A stretch of 64,000 nt of DNA. Origin: Branchipolynoe longqiensis (taxonomy: Eukaryota > Annelida > Polychaeta > Phyllodocida > Polynoidae). The first letter of the stretch is position 1, and each line of letters starts with the position of its first letter. The translations under genes and the position numbers were made by a program. This document shows, piece by piece, positions 12,601 to 23,090 of the stretch. The DNA lies in NCBI GenBank assembly GCA_030323885.1, contig CM059199.1:35162590-35226589 (forward strand). The letters are read 5' to 3'. The notes below the pieces were generated by a model. That model was not told the DNA's origin. It saw only the letters and a list, made by a program, of their open reading frames with translations, and searched no databases.

Positions 12601-14835
12601 ACTGAGTTGGGTTTGATTTCCATGAAAAGTCCTTGGAAATCTGAAAAGTCTGGGAATTTGTCGGGATATCCTGGAAAATGGATGACTTGCAGTGACAGAA
12701 ATAAACACACAAAAAAATCACTTGTCCATAATAAAAGTCTGGTGAATTTTCACTTGTCTGCATTTTATATATTTGATTACCATGGTTATTATTATTAGTT
12801 ACTAACCTGTTTCAGACTTTTTGTTCAAACCTATATTAAGTTTTAATCATTAATAGCTGGGGTGTTGTACACATGTTCTTTATTCATTAATCAGTGATGT
12901 TTTGTATTTAAAATGATTTATGTGGGTTTTTTATCCTACCTTTTGATTTGTTGGTATAAAACTATAGGGGCCTACATAAATACTTGTTATTTTTGTTATG
13001 CTTATTTACACATCACATCTTACACAGTGAATCAATTATGAATACAGCCATGTTTCAGGTACTTTAATTTAGTAAACATCTTCGAAACGTCCTGGAATTT
13101 TGCACTGGAAAGTCCTGGAATTTTATGTCAAAATGGCTATGAGCCCTGACTTTATATCCTATAGCCGAGACATTGTTATTCGTTGACGCTCCCATATTGG
13201 TCATCGTTTATGGCACATAGTTTTGTTTTGGTGGGGGACCGTCCATCTCAGTGACCGGGTGCGATGGCCGAATCGGTAGAGCACAGGCCTCGCATGCGGA
13301 AGATCGGGTCTTCGCGAGTTTGGTTCCCGGTCAAGTCAAACGAATGACTTAAAAATTGATACTTGCCGCTTCCTAGCCTGGTGTTCGGCATTATTAGGAT
13401 AGGGCAAGGGCTGGGTAGCTCTGTGTCAGGATAATGTGACTGAGTGGGATATCGGCTCATGGTGCCGGCGGCCTGATTTCCCAGTGGGGCAGCACTATAA
13501 AATCGCCATGAGTGCATACTGTCACAAGACGGTGCCTGTCCTGATATGACCTTAGATGTTGCTCGCACGTAAAACAAACAAACAAATCCATCTCAGTGTG
13601 AGCACTGCCGATGTATACTGACAGTCCGTCAATTTTGGTGAGATGTCTGCCTCACCTACAGCCAGTTTAGAGATGTGGTGGTGGAGTTGTTTCTTTTCCA
13701 TCCACAACTCATGGTTTTTACCATAAATTCATTTTCCATTTTTAACTTGAAATAACTTATTATCGCTTTTATTTTTCATATACCATTTGTGATTTGACCA
13801 CAGTTGTGTATGCTCTTTTGGCATACATTTCTGTGCTATTATTTGACCTGCTTCAAGTGTAAGAATTTGGTTAGTTATTTGTGTTTAAGCATTGTATGAC
13901 CCCCACCCACCCCCTCCCCGATGTTTACTTGTGCTGATGGGGTCATTAAAGTTGCATAGTCCGATTAAAGCATCAATTTTTCAAAACCAAAACAATTTCT
14001 TACATTTCATCCTACAAATCTAACTTAGATACTGATTCACATATTATCATTTCTTGTGACATAGAAGTGAACGCTGAGTCAGTTTAATAGAATCTGTTAC
14101 TGCTGAAGCCTATGGTGTCAGTTTTGGCATGGTTGCCAAGTCGCTTCAAGCTAAAGAAAGGTAGATAATAACCATCAACCTAATATATTTATCTCAGAAA
14201 ATGACAGAAACTCAAAAACAGATGATGGCCGAATGAGTTCAGCATACATCTCCCGTTTTGGTGGATCGTGGGGTTCGAACCCTGGTCGAGTCAAACCAAT
14301 GACGTAAAAATTGATACTTGTCGCTTACTAGCCAGGCGCTCTGCATAATTAGGATGTGGCAATAACTGGTTGGCTCAGTGTCAGGATAATGTGACTGAGT
14401 GGGATATCATGGTTATGGTACTGGTGGCCTGGTTATGGTGCTGGTGGCCTGGGACAGCACTATAAAGTCAACATGAGAGCGCACTGTCACAAGTCAGTAC
14501 TGGTCCTGATATAACCTCATTTGTTGCCAGGACGTAAAACTCACAACAACAATCAAAACGTAAAAATTATTATCTCAGAAAATGACAGAAGCTCAAAACC
14601 ATCGGACTATGCAGCTTTAAACAACAACAAAAAAGAAATATAGATCTAAAAATCACAATCGTCCAGTTAGTGGAAGCTGTCTAACCGCTGCCTCTTGCTC
14701 CCACACAGCGCGTGGAGCTCTGGTCGGTTCGAGAAGGTGCGGAGTGGCGGTCGACAAATGGACGAGCAGACGAGTAGAGGACCGCGGCTAGAGTTAGGAA
14801 ATAAATATGACGCACTCCGGGGAGGGGCCGACTAG
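6670..14835 (+). CDS. CDV3: CDV3 homologue, five coding exons
   Basis: Coding exons are 6670-6849, 9008-9102, 10437-10573, 11980-12196 and 14709-14835 (stop TAG), all with GT-AG introns; phases 0, 2, 1 and 2 join cleanly to 251 aa, against about 258 aa for human CDV3. Seen: the start MSASLDDFFAKQDKKKKK matches the family N-terminus (LDNFFAKRDKKKKK); exon 2 has EEWTEYVEEKETDYTGLR, like the family EWKELEQKEVDYSGLR; exon 3 has an acidic tract and SGPWN; exon 4 has GGYVIPSKR and EEDFPTL; exon 5 has FEKVR and ends LELGNKYDALRGGAD, like LQLDNQYAVL. CDV3 is a conserved, largely disordered, poorly characterised cytoplasmic protein first linked to carnitine deficiency; no catalytic residues are expected. 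The first ATG after an NRF1/ETS-type promoter was taken as the start. Introns carry SINEs and MITEs. Identity is firm; the exon 3 acceptor is the one uncertain junction. Confidence 0.93.
6850..9007 (+). other. CDV3 intron 1
   Basis: GTTTGG donor to TTCTTAG acceptor. It holds a G run near 8124, a hairpin-forming GGCAGCCC/GGGCTGCC at 8161-8183 and no recognised gene. Short ORFs here have no family resemblance. Confidence 0.6.
9363..9700 (+). mobile_element. SINE-A, degenerate copy in CDV3 intron 2
   Basis: SINE-A family definition: tRNA-like head with A box TGGCCGAATnnGT and B box GGTTCGAACCC, then TCAAACCAATGACGTAAAAA, CCTAGCCTGG, GGATAATGTGACTGAGTGGG, CAGTGGGGCAGCACTATAAA, GACCTTAGATGTTGCTAGGA and a CAAACAAAC tail. 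This copy has an eroded head and an internal duplication of the ATTACTAGGATAG segment. Confidence 0.7.
10437..10573 (+). CDS. CDV3: CDV3 exon 3, acidic linker, alternative acceptor
   Basis: Chosen acceptor is the CAG at 10434-10436; it gives RDEDAEPGNPNQDKDGDG and ends at SGPWNASTNPPPQKE before the donor at 10574. A second in-frame acceptor (TTTATAG ending 10400) has the better polypyrimidine tract and would add 12 residues (SLYIDLMLKIDD in place of the junction Arg plus 11). Both keep frame, so either or both may be used. Confidence 0.75.
10622..11235 (+). mobile_element. SINE-B, mollusc-type tRNA SINE, interrupted
   Basis: Head GGGATGTAGCTCAGGCAGTA with B box CGATCGATCC, then GGTTCATCAAAGGCTGTGG, CATATATAAGACCCCTTGC, GTCCAATAGCCGATGAT and the end GTTAAATAAAACAAAC. 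A 270-bp piece containing Repeat-D (10917-11186) separates the body from its last 45 bp. This family resembles tRNA-SINEs widespread in molluscs. Confidence 0.8.
11241..11368 (+). repeat. 128-bp direct repeat, copy 1, before CDV3 exon 4
   Basis: ATGACTTGCAGTGACAGAAA to GTTACTAACCTG; almost identical to 12682-12809. Confidence 0.85.
11608..11818 (+). mobile_element. SINE-A short-tail variant in CDV3 intron 3
   Basis: SINE-A head (A box TGGCCCAATGAG, B box GGTTCGAACCC) and first body block, but the 3' part is replaced by GGAATGAGGACGGCGAATTG and TAATCAACTAATGTACC. The same tail occurs at 22838, 57959 and, partly, 61996, so this is a true subfamily. Confidence 0.75.
11819..11931 (+). mobile_element. 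Repeat-C inserted in the SINE-A variant
   Basis: CGCTTTTACATGTAAAAGCG to CACCAATCAATCAATCAAA. Flanked by ACTAATGTGCC and ACTAATGTACC, an 11-bp target duplication within the SINE tail. It ends 48 bp before the CDV3 exon 4 acceptor site. Confidence 0.85.
11980..12196 (+). CDS. CDV3: CDV3 exon 4, conserved C-terminal core
   Basis: The largest coding exon, preceded by a pyrimidine-rich CTTACTCTGCCAG acceptor and followed by GTAAGT. It encodes a proline-rich segment, then GGYVIPSKRNLPPGG and EEDFPTLGGG, which align with GVYRPPGAR and DTQFPSL in vertebrate CDV3. It is noticeably GC-rich against its AT-rich introns. A retro-repeat ends only about 48 bp before its acceptor. Confidence 0.92.
12682..12809 (+). 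repeat. 128-bp direct repeat, copy 2, after CDV3 exon 4
   Basis: Differs from copy 1 by only about two bases. Surrounding phrases such as TCCTGGAAAATGG and GAAAGTCCTGGAATTT recur at 13085-13130 and 52320-52560, so it is probably part of a dispersed repeat. Confidence 0.85.
13257..13590 (+). mobile_element. SINE-A full-length, CDV3 intron 4
   Basis: Complete from GTGCGATGGCCGAATCGGTA to AAACAAACAAA, flanked by TCCATCTCAGTG on both sides, a 12-bp target duplication. Confidence 0.9.
13946..14620. mobile_element. MITE-1 carrying a nested SINE-A
   Basis: MITE-1 family: about 340 bp, ends TTAAAGCTGCATAGTCCGAT and its inverse, with TTAA at the tips and conserved inner phrases (CAAAACCAAAACAATT, TAGAACCTGTTACTGCTGAA, TTTTGGCAAGC). 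This copy is complete but split by a SINE-A at 14226-14560, with AACGTAAAAATTATTATCTC resuming the MITE. Confidence 0.85.
14226..14560 (+). mobile_element. SINE-A nested in MITE-1
   Basis: Head GATGGCCGAATGAGTTCAGC with B box GGTTCGAACCC; body has a local duplication of GGTTATGGTGCTGGTGGCCT-like sequence near 14415-14445; ends ACTCACAACAACAATC. Confidence 0.85.
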
Positions 14836-14915
14836 AATTCACCACCGACAAGCAGACATTAAAAAAACCATCTCACCCACCATTTGGACACCCTGGGAGG
14901 ACCTGAGGCCGCAGT

Positions 14916-14978
14916 GTGCGCATGCGTGCCAGCAGCGCGCACATGTGCGCTGCAGCAGTCTACGCGTGCGCGCTCTCC
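14916..14978. repeat. GC-rich palindrome in CDV3 3' UTR
   Basis: Alternating purine-pyrimidine GC stretch. 14932-14953 is a near-perfect inverted repeat centred on ACATGT (GCAGCGC arm against GCGCTGC), able to form a hairpin or Z-like DNA. Confidence 0.55.
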
Positions 14979-15121
14979 ACTCTGCGTGGGTGACTATTGC
15001 CATTATCGGTTATACAACACTGCAGTGCAACGGGGGCTTGACGTCTTGTTTGCAAGGCATTGGGCGGGGGGAGGGCTGGGCGGGGGTGATATTTTTTTTT
15101 CTCCTCCTTTTGTCGAAAAAA

Positions 15122-15127
15122 AATAAA
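15122..15127 (+). terminator. CDV3 candidate polyadenylation signal
   Basis: AATAAA about 290 nt after the CDV3 stop, following an A-rich run; if used, the 3' UTR includes the GC-rich palindromic stretch at 14916-14978. Confidence 0.4.
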
Positions 15128-15300
15128 TTCCCCTCCCCCTTGCGCCGCCGCCTGATGATATCGGAGCCCATGACAATGCTTGATGCCACTCTAAAACTTA
15201 TTTTCTAGTGTGCCAATGAATGAATAACTCAATACACCGTATTGGATGACGCTCTCGGCTGATTGCTTGCTGGAATCGCCAAAAAAAATCCTGTGCAGCT

Positions 15301-15412
15301 CTCTCCTCTCCTCTCCTCTCCTCTCCTCTCCTCTCCTCTCCTCTCCTCTCCTCTCCTCTCCTCTCCTCTCCTCTCCTCTCCTCTCCTCTCCTCTCCTCTC
15401 CTCTCCTCTCAG
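15301..15412. repeat. (CCTCT)n pentanucleotide microsatellite
   Basis: About 22 perfect copies, 460 bp after the CDV3 stop. ORFs across it in both strands are artefacts. Confidence 0.98.
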
Positions 15413-16831
15413 ACTTAGCCCTTCCCTATAATAGTATATCAAAACTTGAGTTTCTCGACCACAGCGCCATATACGAAAATCATTTATACCATACAATATT
15501 CTCTTCAGGTGGTGATGGAGGTATACACTTGTGGGTGTATTTCTAAAATTTATCGTTCTATTTAATTCAATTTTGATTTCGGAGCAACAACAAAAAAGAA
15601 ATTCCATCGATTTTTTTGTTCTCACTGTCGTATGCAGAGATGAAAGACCTCCGCGGTTTCGCGGATTTCCGGGATTTCTCATATCCACCGATCAATGTTA
15701 AACAAAATTCCAAAAGATGGGATGTATATAAATATTATGACAACAGTTCGGTGGTTCGAATCACGTTCTTATATGACCTTAGATGTAGTTAGAACATAAA
15801 ACCTAAGCAAGAAATTGTTAGATATGGGTGATAATTCAGTCACAACAAGGCTTAGTTCAGACCTGACTTCCGGTATTTTTCCGCGATTCCCTGACAATGC
15901 TAAACCTATGGGAGAATATCAGCATTTCCGCTTTTTTTCCCGGAGACCACTTTCATCCCTGCGTATGGTACTGTGCTTAATTTGTTGATCTGGTTGTTTG
16001 GGCTGCTGTCGTGTGTGTTGCATCTGTGATTTGTAGGGGGAGGCCTGAATAATAGTACTGAGCCTGTGTCTTGAACAGCGCGGAAACCACGAGAATTAAT
16101 TAATCAGCGCCTTAATAAACTAACTGGGCTTCACAAGGTAATACATTTTCAAAATCGATTTAATTCGGCTGTTTTGTCTCCCACATACAACATTTTTGGG
16201 GGGGGGGGGGGTCGGTCAGAAAGCCCTTTTGCAGATTGATATAGCCTCTAAGGATGTGGTTGGTTCTTTTGTTTATTATGTTGATGCCTACCCCGGTTAA
16301 AACAACAATTCTCTTTTATAAAAATGAAATTTGCTGATTTGGTTGGCTGTTGGGAGTTTTACGTCATGGCAAAATCTAAGATCATATCAGGACGAGATTT
16401 GCTGATTTAAAAAGATTACAGTATGATTTGCTCACTGTGAAGCTGAAATAATCTGCAGGGTTTTAGAATTATATTTTTTATTATAATGTTTACGAAGCGT
16501 ACCATGTCTGCACTAGCTCTATTATGAAAATAAGTTCAATTTCAGTCATGATATATGTACATAGCTAGCACGGGCTTAGCCAAATCGTGGACTTTTGACT
16601 GAATTCTTGAATACGTTACAGTTTGACCCACCACCACCACCACCTCCCAGCCCTTTCATTTCTAGTAAATTCAAACAATTTGTTACCCAATAACACGGTG
16701 GTAAGAAGGTGGGTAGTACTAGTAGAAGAAATCTCATTGACTGGCCAGATTTAGGGAGTTTGCTTTGTGCCTAAGTGTCCTATAGCCCATTGTGTCTTAT
16801 TTAAATAGGGGTATGTTGAGTTGAGTTTTAT
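15413..16831. other. Spacer without recognised gene
   Basis: Contains phrases CCGCGGTTTCGCGGATTTCC and TTCCGGTATTTTTCCGCGATT that recur at 20400-20620 and 53820-54160, marking an unnamed dispersed repeat (with ATATGACCTTAGATGT near 15770). A SINE-A 3' fragment lies at about 16345-16395 (minus). G run at 16196. Confidence 0.5.
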
Positions 16832-17163
16832 TTAAAGCTGCATAGTCTGATGGTTTTGAATTTCTGTATTTTTTCTGAGATAAATATATTAGATCGATCA
16901 CTTTACATGAGTTCAAAGTTACTTTTATTTTTTAAACTTTTGAGATATATTGAGTGCAAACATGGAAAATTAGTTTTGGCAAGCTTGCCAAAACTCTGAC
17001 ACCCTGCATTAACGGGTTCTGTTCAATTGACTCAGTATTGCCTTCTTCGCAGAAACAAATGCTTATTAAGTGCATCAGTATCTAAGTTTGATATGTAAAA
17101 TCAAATCTAGATAATTGGTTTGGTTTTGAAAATTTGATATTTCATCGGACTATGCAGCTTTAA
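16832..17163. mobile_element. MITE-1, complete copy
   Basis: TTAAAGCTGCATAGTCTGAT at the left end and ATCGGACTATGCAGCTTTAA at the right; orientation opposite to the copy at 32302. Confidence 0.87.
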
Positions 17164-17975
17164 ACACTAACATGTAAGTATGTCTTCTCCATGGGATGAT
17201 CTTCCAGCCGAGCAACCAATGTTACATTAAAATAAAGTTCTTAATTATGCAAAATACATTGTTACAACAAATTTGCGATTGAAATCTTTACCTAGACTAA
17301 GATGTGCCCCCTGTATGTGTACATATATATGTAAGATTTCACGTGCGTATGGCACAGGACAAGCGATGTCAAAGTTATACAATAGCGACTCCATGAATAG
17401 TATTTTCCCAATTTGTTCCTATTTTAGTAGACATTCATCGCTGTAATTTTCATACTCATACAAGATACATTGTTAAAACAAATGTTTTTTTGTTGTTTTA
17501 AATTTGTTTTGATAAACACAATCAGATATTCTCGTGTATAATAAGGCAGGGAGGGAGTGAGTTCTGTATATTGCTAGTTTTATGACACAGTTGAAGCACC
17601 ATCCACCATCACTACCACTTCCCAGTTTCCACCTCTCACCTCCCCACCACGCCTTTCCTGTGCAAACCCTATATGTGGATGTGGCAAATAGCCGTATGAG
17701 GAGATTATATGCAAATTTTCCTTCTATCGGTGTAAAGTAGATTGGCGTACGCTTGTCAGGTGTATCGTGGCTTGACGGGGGCCATCTGGGGGTCGGGGAA
17801 TTATTATTAATCACAAAGCTGCTGCTGTGGACGATAGCGTTAACACGTGGGCATCTCAACGGGAACTGGACTTAAATGCACAGTCTTGTGCATAGAACTG
17901 GACTTCACTGGTGTGTGTTTATAATACCTATAATAACAGTTCATCTCATTAGATCAAAAAGGTTGTAACTGATAG
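17164..17975. other. Spacer without recognised gene
   Basis: AT-rich. ACAAGATACATTGTTAAAAC at 17460 and AAAATACATTGTTACAACAA at 17250 suggest an old local duplication. The 128-codon antisense frame at 17473-17859 has no recognised homology. Confidence 0.4.
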
Positions 17976-18159
17976 ACATTTAAACCTCTTTAAATCGACC
18001 GACCATGGGACCGACTTTAAATGGTCCATTTGGGGATGTGGGAGTTTTTTTTTTATCGTTACACTGGTATTGTATGGGTGATCGTTTTGGATCCAAATAA
18101 AGTGGTCGATATAGGGGAGTGGTCGATCTCTAGAGGTGGTCGGTTAGAGAGGCTTTACT
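17976..18159. mobile_element. MITE-2, pogo-like TIR element
   Basis: Family ends TACAGTAAAACCTCTCTAAA with inner blocks AAATGGTCCATTTAGGGAGG and GACCCAAATAAAGCGATCGA. This copy is eroded at the left end (TTTAAACCTCTTTAAATCGA). Confidence 0.8.
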
Positions 18160-19992
18160 TTTGTCACATGAGGTATGTATTAGCTACAACCTTGTTGCAA
18201 TGAGCAACTCAACTGCTGTGTATTTACAATATAGAACTAGGGCCTTAGACAATAGGGCTCCGAGCACGGATACAGTACTTTTTGCGCTGACTAAATCTGT
18301 CAAGAACCTAAGTTTAGAGCTGTGACCTACAACCTTTTTGAACTCATGCGATGGGTTGAACTTGTGTTATAGAGAAAGGGATGTGCATCTGTTTGCCCTG
18401 TATGTCTATTGCTCTCTTTTTTATATTTTTTGCGTCGAACTATATATACATTTGTGGGAAGGATGTCAGAACGAGGCGTAGATCTGAGGTCATGTTGGCA
18501 GGGATTTGATTTTGGGGGGGGGGGGTTGCCAACCATTACGGTTTCGCCGCAAAGTGTACAATATGTTATGTCCCATCACCGTACGCCGATCTTCCGGTTT
18601 TTCATTTTACAATGTTGGCAACCCTGCAATACCTTTAATATAGTAATAGCATATAAATCTCACGGGTTATTTGTAAACAAAATTTCTGGGGGAATACCCC
18701 CAGAGACCCCAATAGAACATCCCTTAAGATCTTCCGGTTTTTCATTTTCCAATGTTGGCAGCCCTGTATGGGTATGGATGGCGGGTGGGGTACTGAAACC
18801 TGCTGGAAACTGGCTTAAAATGCTAATTTCACCTCACCCAGTGAAACTGGGAGCCTTTCTGAAATTCTGTGAACTGCTACAGAGATTTCTGTGCTTTCTG
18901 GAAAGGATTGATGGTGGGGGGGTGGGGGGGGGTTACGTGAACCGCCTTTGAATAAATACAAAACTAGTGGCAAACATTCCGCTCTAGAAATTCGCTTTAA
19001 AATGGGGGGGGGGGGGAAGAAAAGAAAAAAAGTAACATTTTGTTTTGTTCCCTGCACAGATTATTCGTAAGCACTTTTTAATGCAAGTTCTATTGCTAAT
19101 GGGGGTTGAGAGGTGATTTGCGTGCTTTTCTTTTATATCTGTAATTTGTGTGCGTTTCTACAAACGCACACGTGCTTTGGTACTGTGAATCAACTTTTTT
19201 CAAGTTAGAATCGTGGGTGAGTTGGATAAGACACTAATTATAGGTTTAGCTAGTTATTGAGAGTTCTGAATTACTCGGATACTATATAACGGGGATGATA
19301 TTTTTCCGTTTTTAACCGGATTTATGGGGGATGGGGGGGGGGGGAGGGGGTTCGCAGCCAGGGGGGGCTGTGGAGGTGTAAACGGAAATTTGGATAATAA
19401 TCTCGGCTTGATTTCTGCTGTTTTTATTTTCCTGAATCACTATCATCCCTGATATATATAACATGGGGTGGGGAATAATTATCAATTGATATTGCGCCAG
19501 TGATTGGAGATCCATCTCAACCAATGAAGGATGTAATGTAGATACTGTCGAAATGAATTGCTAAGAAATATATTTTTCCTATAGTTGAGTTTCGACTGGT
19601 TGGAAGGAGAGTGATTACATATATCATAGCTGCTGTTGTGATGGTCCTTTTGGGGTCCTCTTTCTGGGACTGGATTTAGCTTAATTGAAATAAAGAAGAA
19701 AAAGGCCGAGTGTGGGAATTCTACCCACAAAAAGGGACCAACTGTCCAGTATATAACGTCTTGAAGTGACACCGAAATGCAATTTTGTTTGTTTGTTCTT
19801 TTAAATGAATAAAGAACTAGAATTTGGGTTGAAGGTAGCGTTTTTATGACGTGCATGTAAAGTTGAAACCAATCTAATGTGTTATAGCATTTGCAGGTGT
19901 GTTCCTGGTTCTGCTGGTCCCTCTGTAAGGCGTAACTGTGACCCGGCATGCTGGGTTGTAGCTACAGCTTACAGGCATAAAAGATTTACCGC
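18160..19992. other. Spacer rich in G runs, no recognised gene
   Basis: G runs at about 18516, 18917, 19006 and 19330. CTTCCGGTTTTTCATTTT followed by CAATGTTGGCA appears twice (18590 and 18730), a diverged duplication. ORFs here follow the low-complexity runs. Confidence 0.45.
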
Positions 19993-20358
19993 TTAAAGTT
20001 GCATAATCCGATGGTTTTTAATTTCTGTATTTTTTCTGAGATAAATATATTAGATCGATTACTAGTATCTACTTTACATTAGTTCAAAGTTACTTTTATT
20101 TTAAATGGTAAACCTTTGAGATATTTTGAGCGCAAACATGGAAAATTAGTTTTGGCAAGCTTGCCAAAACTCTGACATAGTAACACCATAGACTTCTGCA
20201 GTAACAGGTTCTGTTAAATTGACTCAGTATTGCCTCTAAGCAGAAACAAACACATGCTTAATAAGTGCATCAGTATCTAAGTTAGATATGCAAAATCAAA
20301 TCTAGATAATTGGTTTGGTTTTGAAAATTGGGTATTTCATTGGACTATGCAGCTTTAA
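19993..20358. mobile_element. MITE-1, complete copy
   Basis: TTAAAGTTGCATAATCCGAT to GGACTATGCAGCTTTAA; about 366 bp, very similar to the copy at 16832-17163, same orientation. Confidence 0.87.
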
Positions 20359-21319
20359 TGTTCAGCGAAATCTCTATATTTATATGACGGCAGTTGATTT
20401 GTTTTGGATCCTGTTCTTATGACCTTGGATGTTGTTAGGACATAAAACCCAAACAGCGATGTGCTAGGTATGGGCAATAATATAGTCGCAACAAAGACTT
20501 CCAACACAGTGTTAATCCTATGGAGGGGCGGGGGGAATCCACTTTTTCGCAGACATTTGACGTCAGGGCCAAGGTCTGGGCTTGATTTCCGTGTTTTTGT
20601 CGAAGACGACTTTCATCCCTGAGCTTACACGGCCAAAGTTTTGGGGGAGGGGGATGCACACGCTATGCTCCAGGAAGTGGTGTTTTAAATCATGTAAAAT
20701 TATGGGCTAGGACAATTTCACTGCAATCTCCAATTAGAAAGAAATGCTTGTGAATAACGCTACCATGTTTGATCATCATGAGGCATGTGGTTATAGGTGC
20801 AAAGTGAGTATAAAGTATAGGACTATGGTGAAGGATAGCGCTGGGAGGGGGAACATTACCTGCCTTCCACCGCGTTAACTGAAGCTGCAACCCATCACGC
20901 TGGGTTACAGCTTCAGCACTTGAGGGACCAGCGGAACTCTAAATATCGTATTCGAATGGAGAAGGCCCAAATAAAAGTGCACACACCAAACATTTCTAAT
21001 ACTATCAACAATGTTATATGTAAATGGTGCAAGTTAGTTCTTTTCATCTTTGTACTTTTTATTTAATGTTAAGAATTGGTTGTTGGATCCTAAACTATTT
21101 AAACAACGCAGACAATTGGGAAGTTTCATCGAATGGACCCGCTTTGAAATGTTCAATGCTAGATTAAATGAATGAATTAATAAATAATAAAAGGAATCAA
21201 CGATGGCCCATTTCCAACTCAGCCATTGGGCGCAGTTTTATTGTCTACATCTGTGTTCATTATTCAGAAAATATAATGAAAGTGTGTGTAACCACATTTT
21301 GCACACTTTATTGATATAT
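20359..21319. other. Spacer without recognised gene
   Basis: 20380-20620 carries the same unnamed repeat as 15750-15960. CTGAAGCTGCAACCCATCAC at 20880 faces GTGATGGATCGTAGCTTCAG-like sequence elsewhere (53102), another dispersed phrase. Otherwise nothing. Confidence 0.4.
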
Positions 21320-21600
21320 TTAAGCTGAATAGTCCGATGAAACATCAAATTTTCAAAACCAAAATAATTATCTGGATTTGATTCTACATATCCAACTTAA
21401 ATACTGGTTAACTTATTGAACATTTGTTACCATATAGAAGGGAATACATTTTTATTAGAACCTGTTAATGCATGCCCAAATTAATTTAACATATTCTCAC
21501 TTCAAATATCTCAAACGTTAGCCGTTTAACATCAAAATAATTTCAAAGTAAGGTAGGTTTATAACCAACCTAATTATTTCTCATAAAACTTTGCACTTTG
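21320..21600. mobile_element. MITE-1, truncated copy
   Basis: Left end TTAAGCTGAATAGTCCGATG and most of the body; right end lost. A matching right-end scrap (ATCGGATTATGCAGCTTTAA) ends at 23090, so the copy may have been split by about 1.4 kb of later sequence. Confidence 0.65.
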
Positions 21601-22829
21601 ATAAATGAAATATTCGCTACTAATCCACCCCCCCCCCTCCCCAAATTGGTAATTTGTTTTTCAGATGTTTTCTTTATATCATGGTTTGTTTTTTTAAGCG
21701 AGAGGAATTGAATACATTTACTTTTAGCCCTCCCAAACCACCTTTTGTCAATTTATTCAGAAACACTTTCTGGTAGGTAATTTGAAAATAATGGGTATGG
21801 GTTATTCTCTAAAAATGGCCACCACGTTACGATGCTGATATTACTTTTCTTTTATTGATAGCAAGTCAAAAAATTATTGTAGCCTCTGGCTATTACTATT
21901 AGGTGTGTTGGCAGTTCTTCATGTATTGGACCTATCCCACAAAAAATATTAAAATTACACTTGACACAATTTTGTGAAAATTTAGCCAAACCTTTTTCTT
22001 GTAAGACAACCTTGTTTGCTTAACTGTAATCAATCAAATCTTGTTTGACTTTGCTGTGTATGATCAAATTATGTTCTGTATGAGTCAGATTTTCATGTTA
22101 CATGAGTGATATTAACATTGCTCAATTTGTATGAGATCTAAATCAAAAAGTGGCAATTTATTTTTTTTCAACTATGCAAACCTTCATAGATGATTTGGAA
22201 GGTTTTCATTTTTACTAATTTTAGTGCCCACCTTGAGAGATTGACCCATACTGTATGTCTCAATAGAAGCACCCACCCCCCACCACCACCATCATTTCAA
22301 GATTGAAAGCACACACAAATTTACTATCATATTCAGACTGAATGCACATAAAATAAGGCAATCCCATGATATTTCAGAGGCACAACAAAACCAAATCCAT
22401 GAAATTCGTTAAACTTTGAATAGACATGCATCCATGTGTCTGCACTCAAGCAGTGCACGTCTATTGGGAAATATACAGTATATTAAAATCAAAAACACTA
22501 GTATTAGTAGTTTAAATACACACAAATAGGTAATTTGAAATTAATAACAATGCATGCCCTCGATGGCTTGATTTCATCTTGTTTATTTTTCACGTACATG
22601 CTTTGTTCAATGCCTACTCACATCGTCCATGCCATACTGAACACGGTCTAACCCCTCAGGCCAGACAGACCTACTGGCCTGAGTTAAAATAAAATCGCAC
22701 CACAAAAACAAAAAAAAACATCCTTATGATAACTACTCCCCCCCCCCCCCAAACCCCCAAACCAATATCTCGCTAAAGTTATTATAGCTACATAACCCAA
22801 TGTTTGTTGGGGGTTGTTTTGTAACCCTC
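21601..22829. other. Spacer without recognised gene
   Basis: AT-rich with C runs at 21627 and 22738; I see no gene or clear repeat boundary. Confidence 0.4.
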
Positions 22830-22985
22830 GTTAAGTCAAACCAATGACGTAAAAATGTATACTAGTCGCTTGCTAGCCTGGTGCTCAGAATTTTTAGAAT
22901 AGGGCGAGGAGCAGTGGAATGAGGAAGACCAATCATCTGCGATTGAAATTTTCTCTGATTAATCAACTAATGTACCAAATTTAAA
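22830..22985 (+). mobile_element. SINE-A short-tail variant, head missing
   Basis: Starts at the TCAAACCAATGACGTAAAAA block and ends ATTAATCAACTAATGTACC, the variant tail. Confidence 0.65.
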
Positions 22986-23090
22986 CAAATTTAATTGAAT
23001 GGATAAATCTATATATGTGGTATATAATATTATTAGATATGGGTTTTGATTTAGAAACGGTCATGCTTTCATCGGATTATGCAGCTTTAA

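Noticed and set aside
14807..15208. 133-codon ORF after CDV3
   Set aside because: It overlaps the last CDV3 codons in another frame and runs through 3' UTR palindromes; no recognisable protein.
15191..15688. 165-codon minus-strand ORF
   Set aside because: Its middle is the GEERR read-out of the CCTCT microsatellite.
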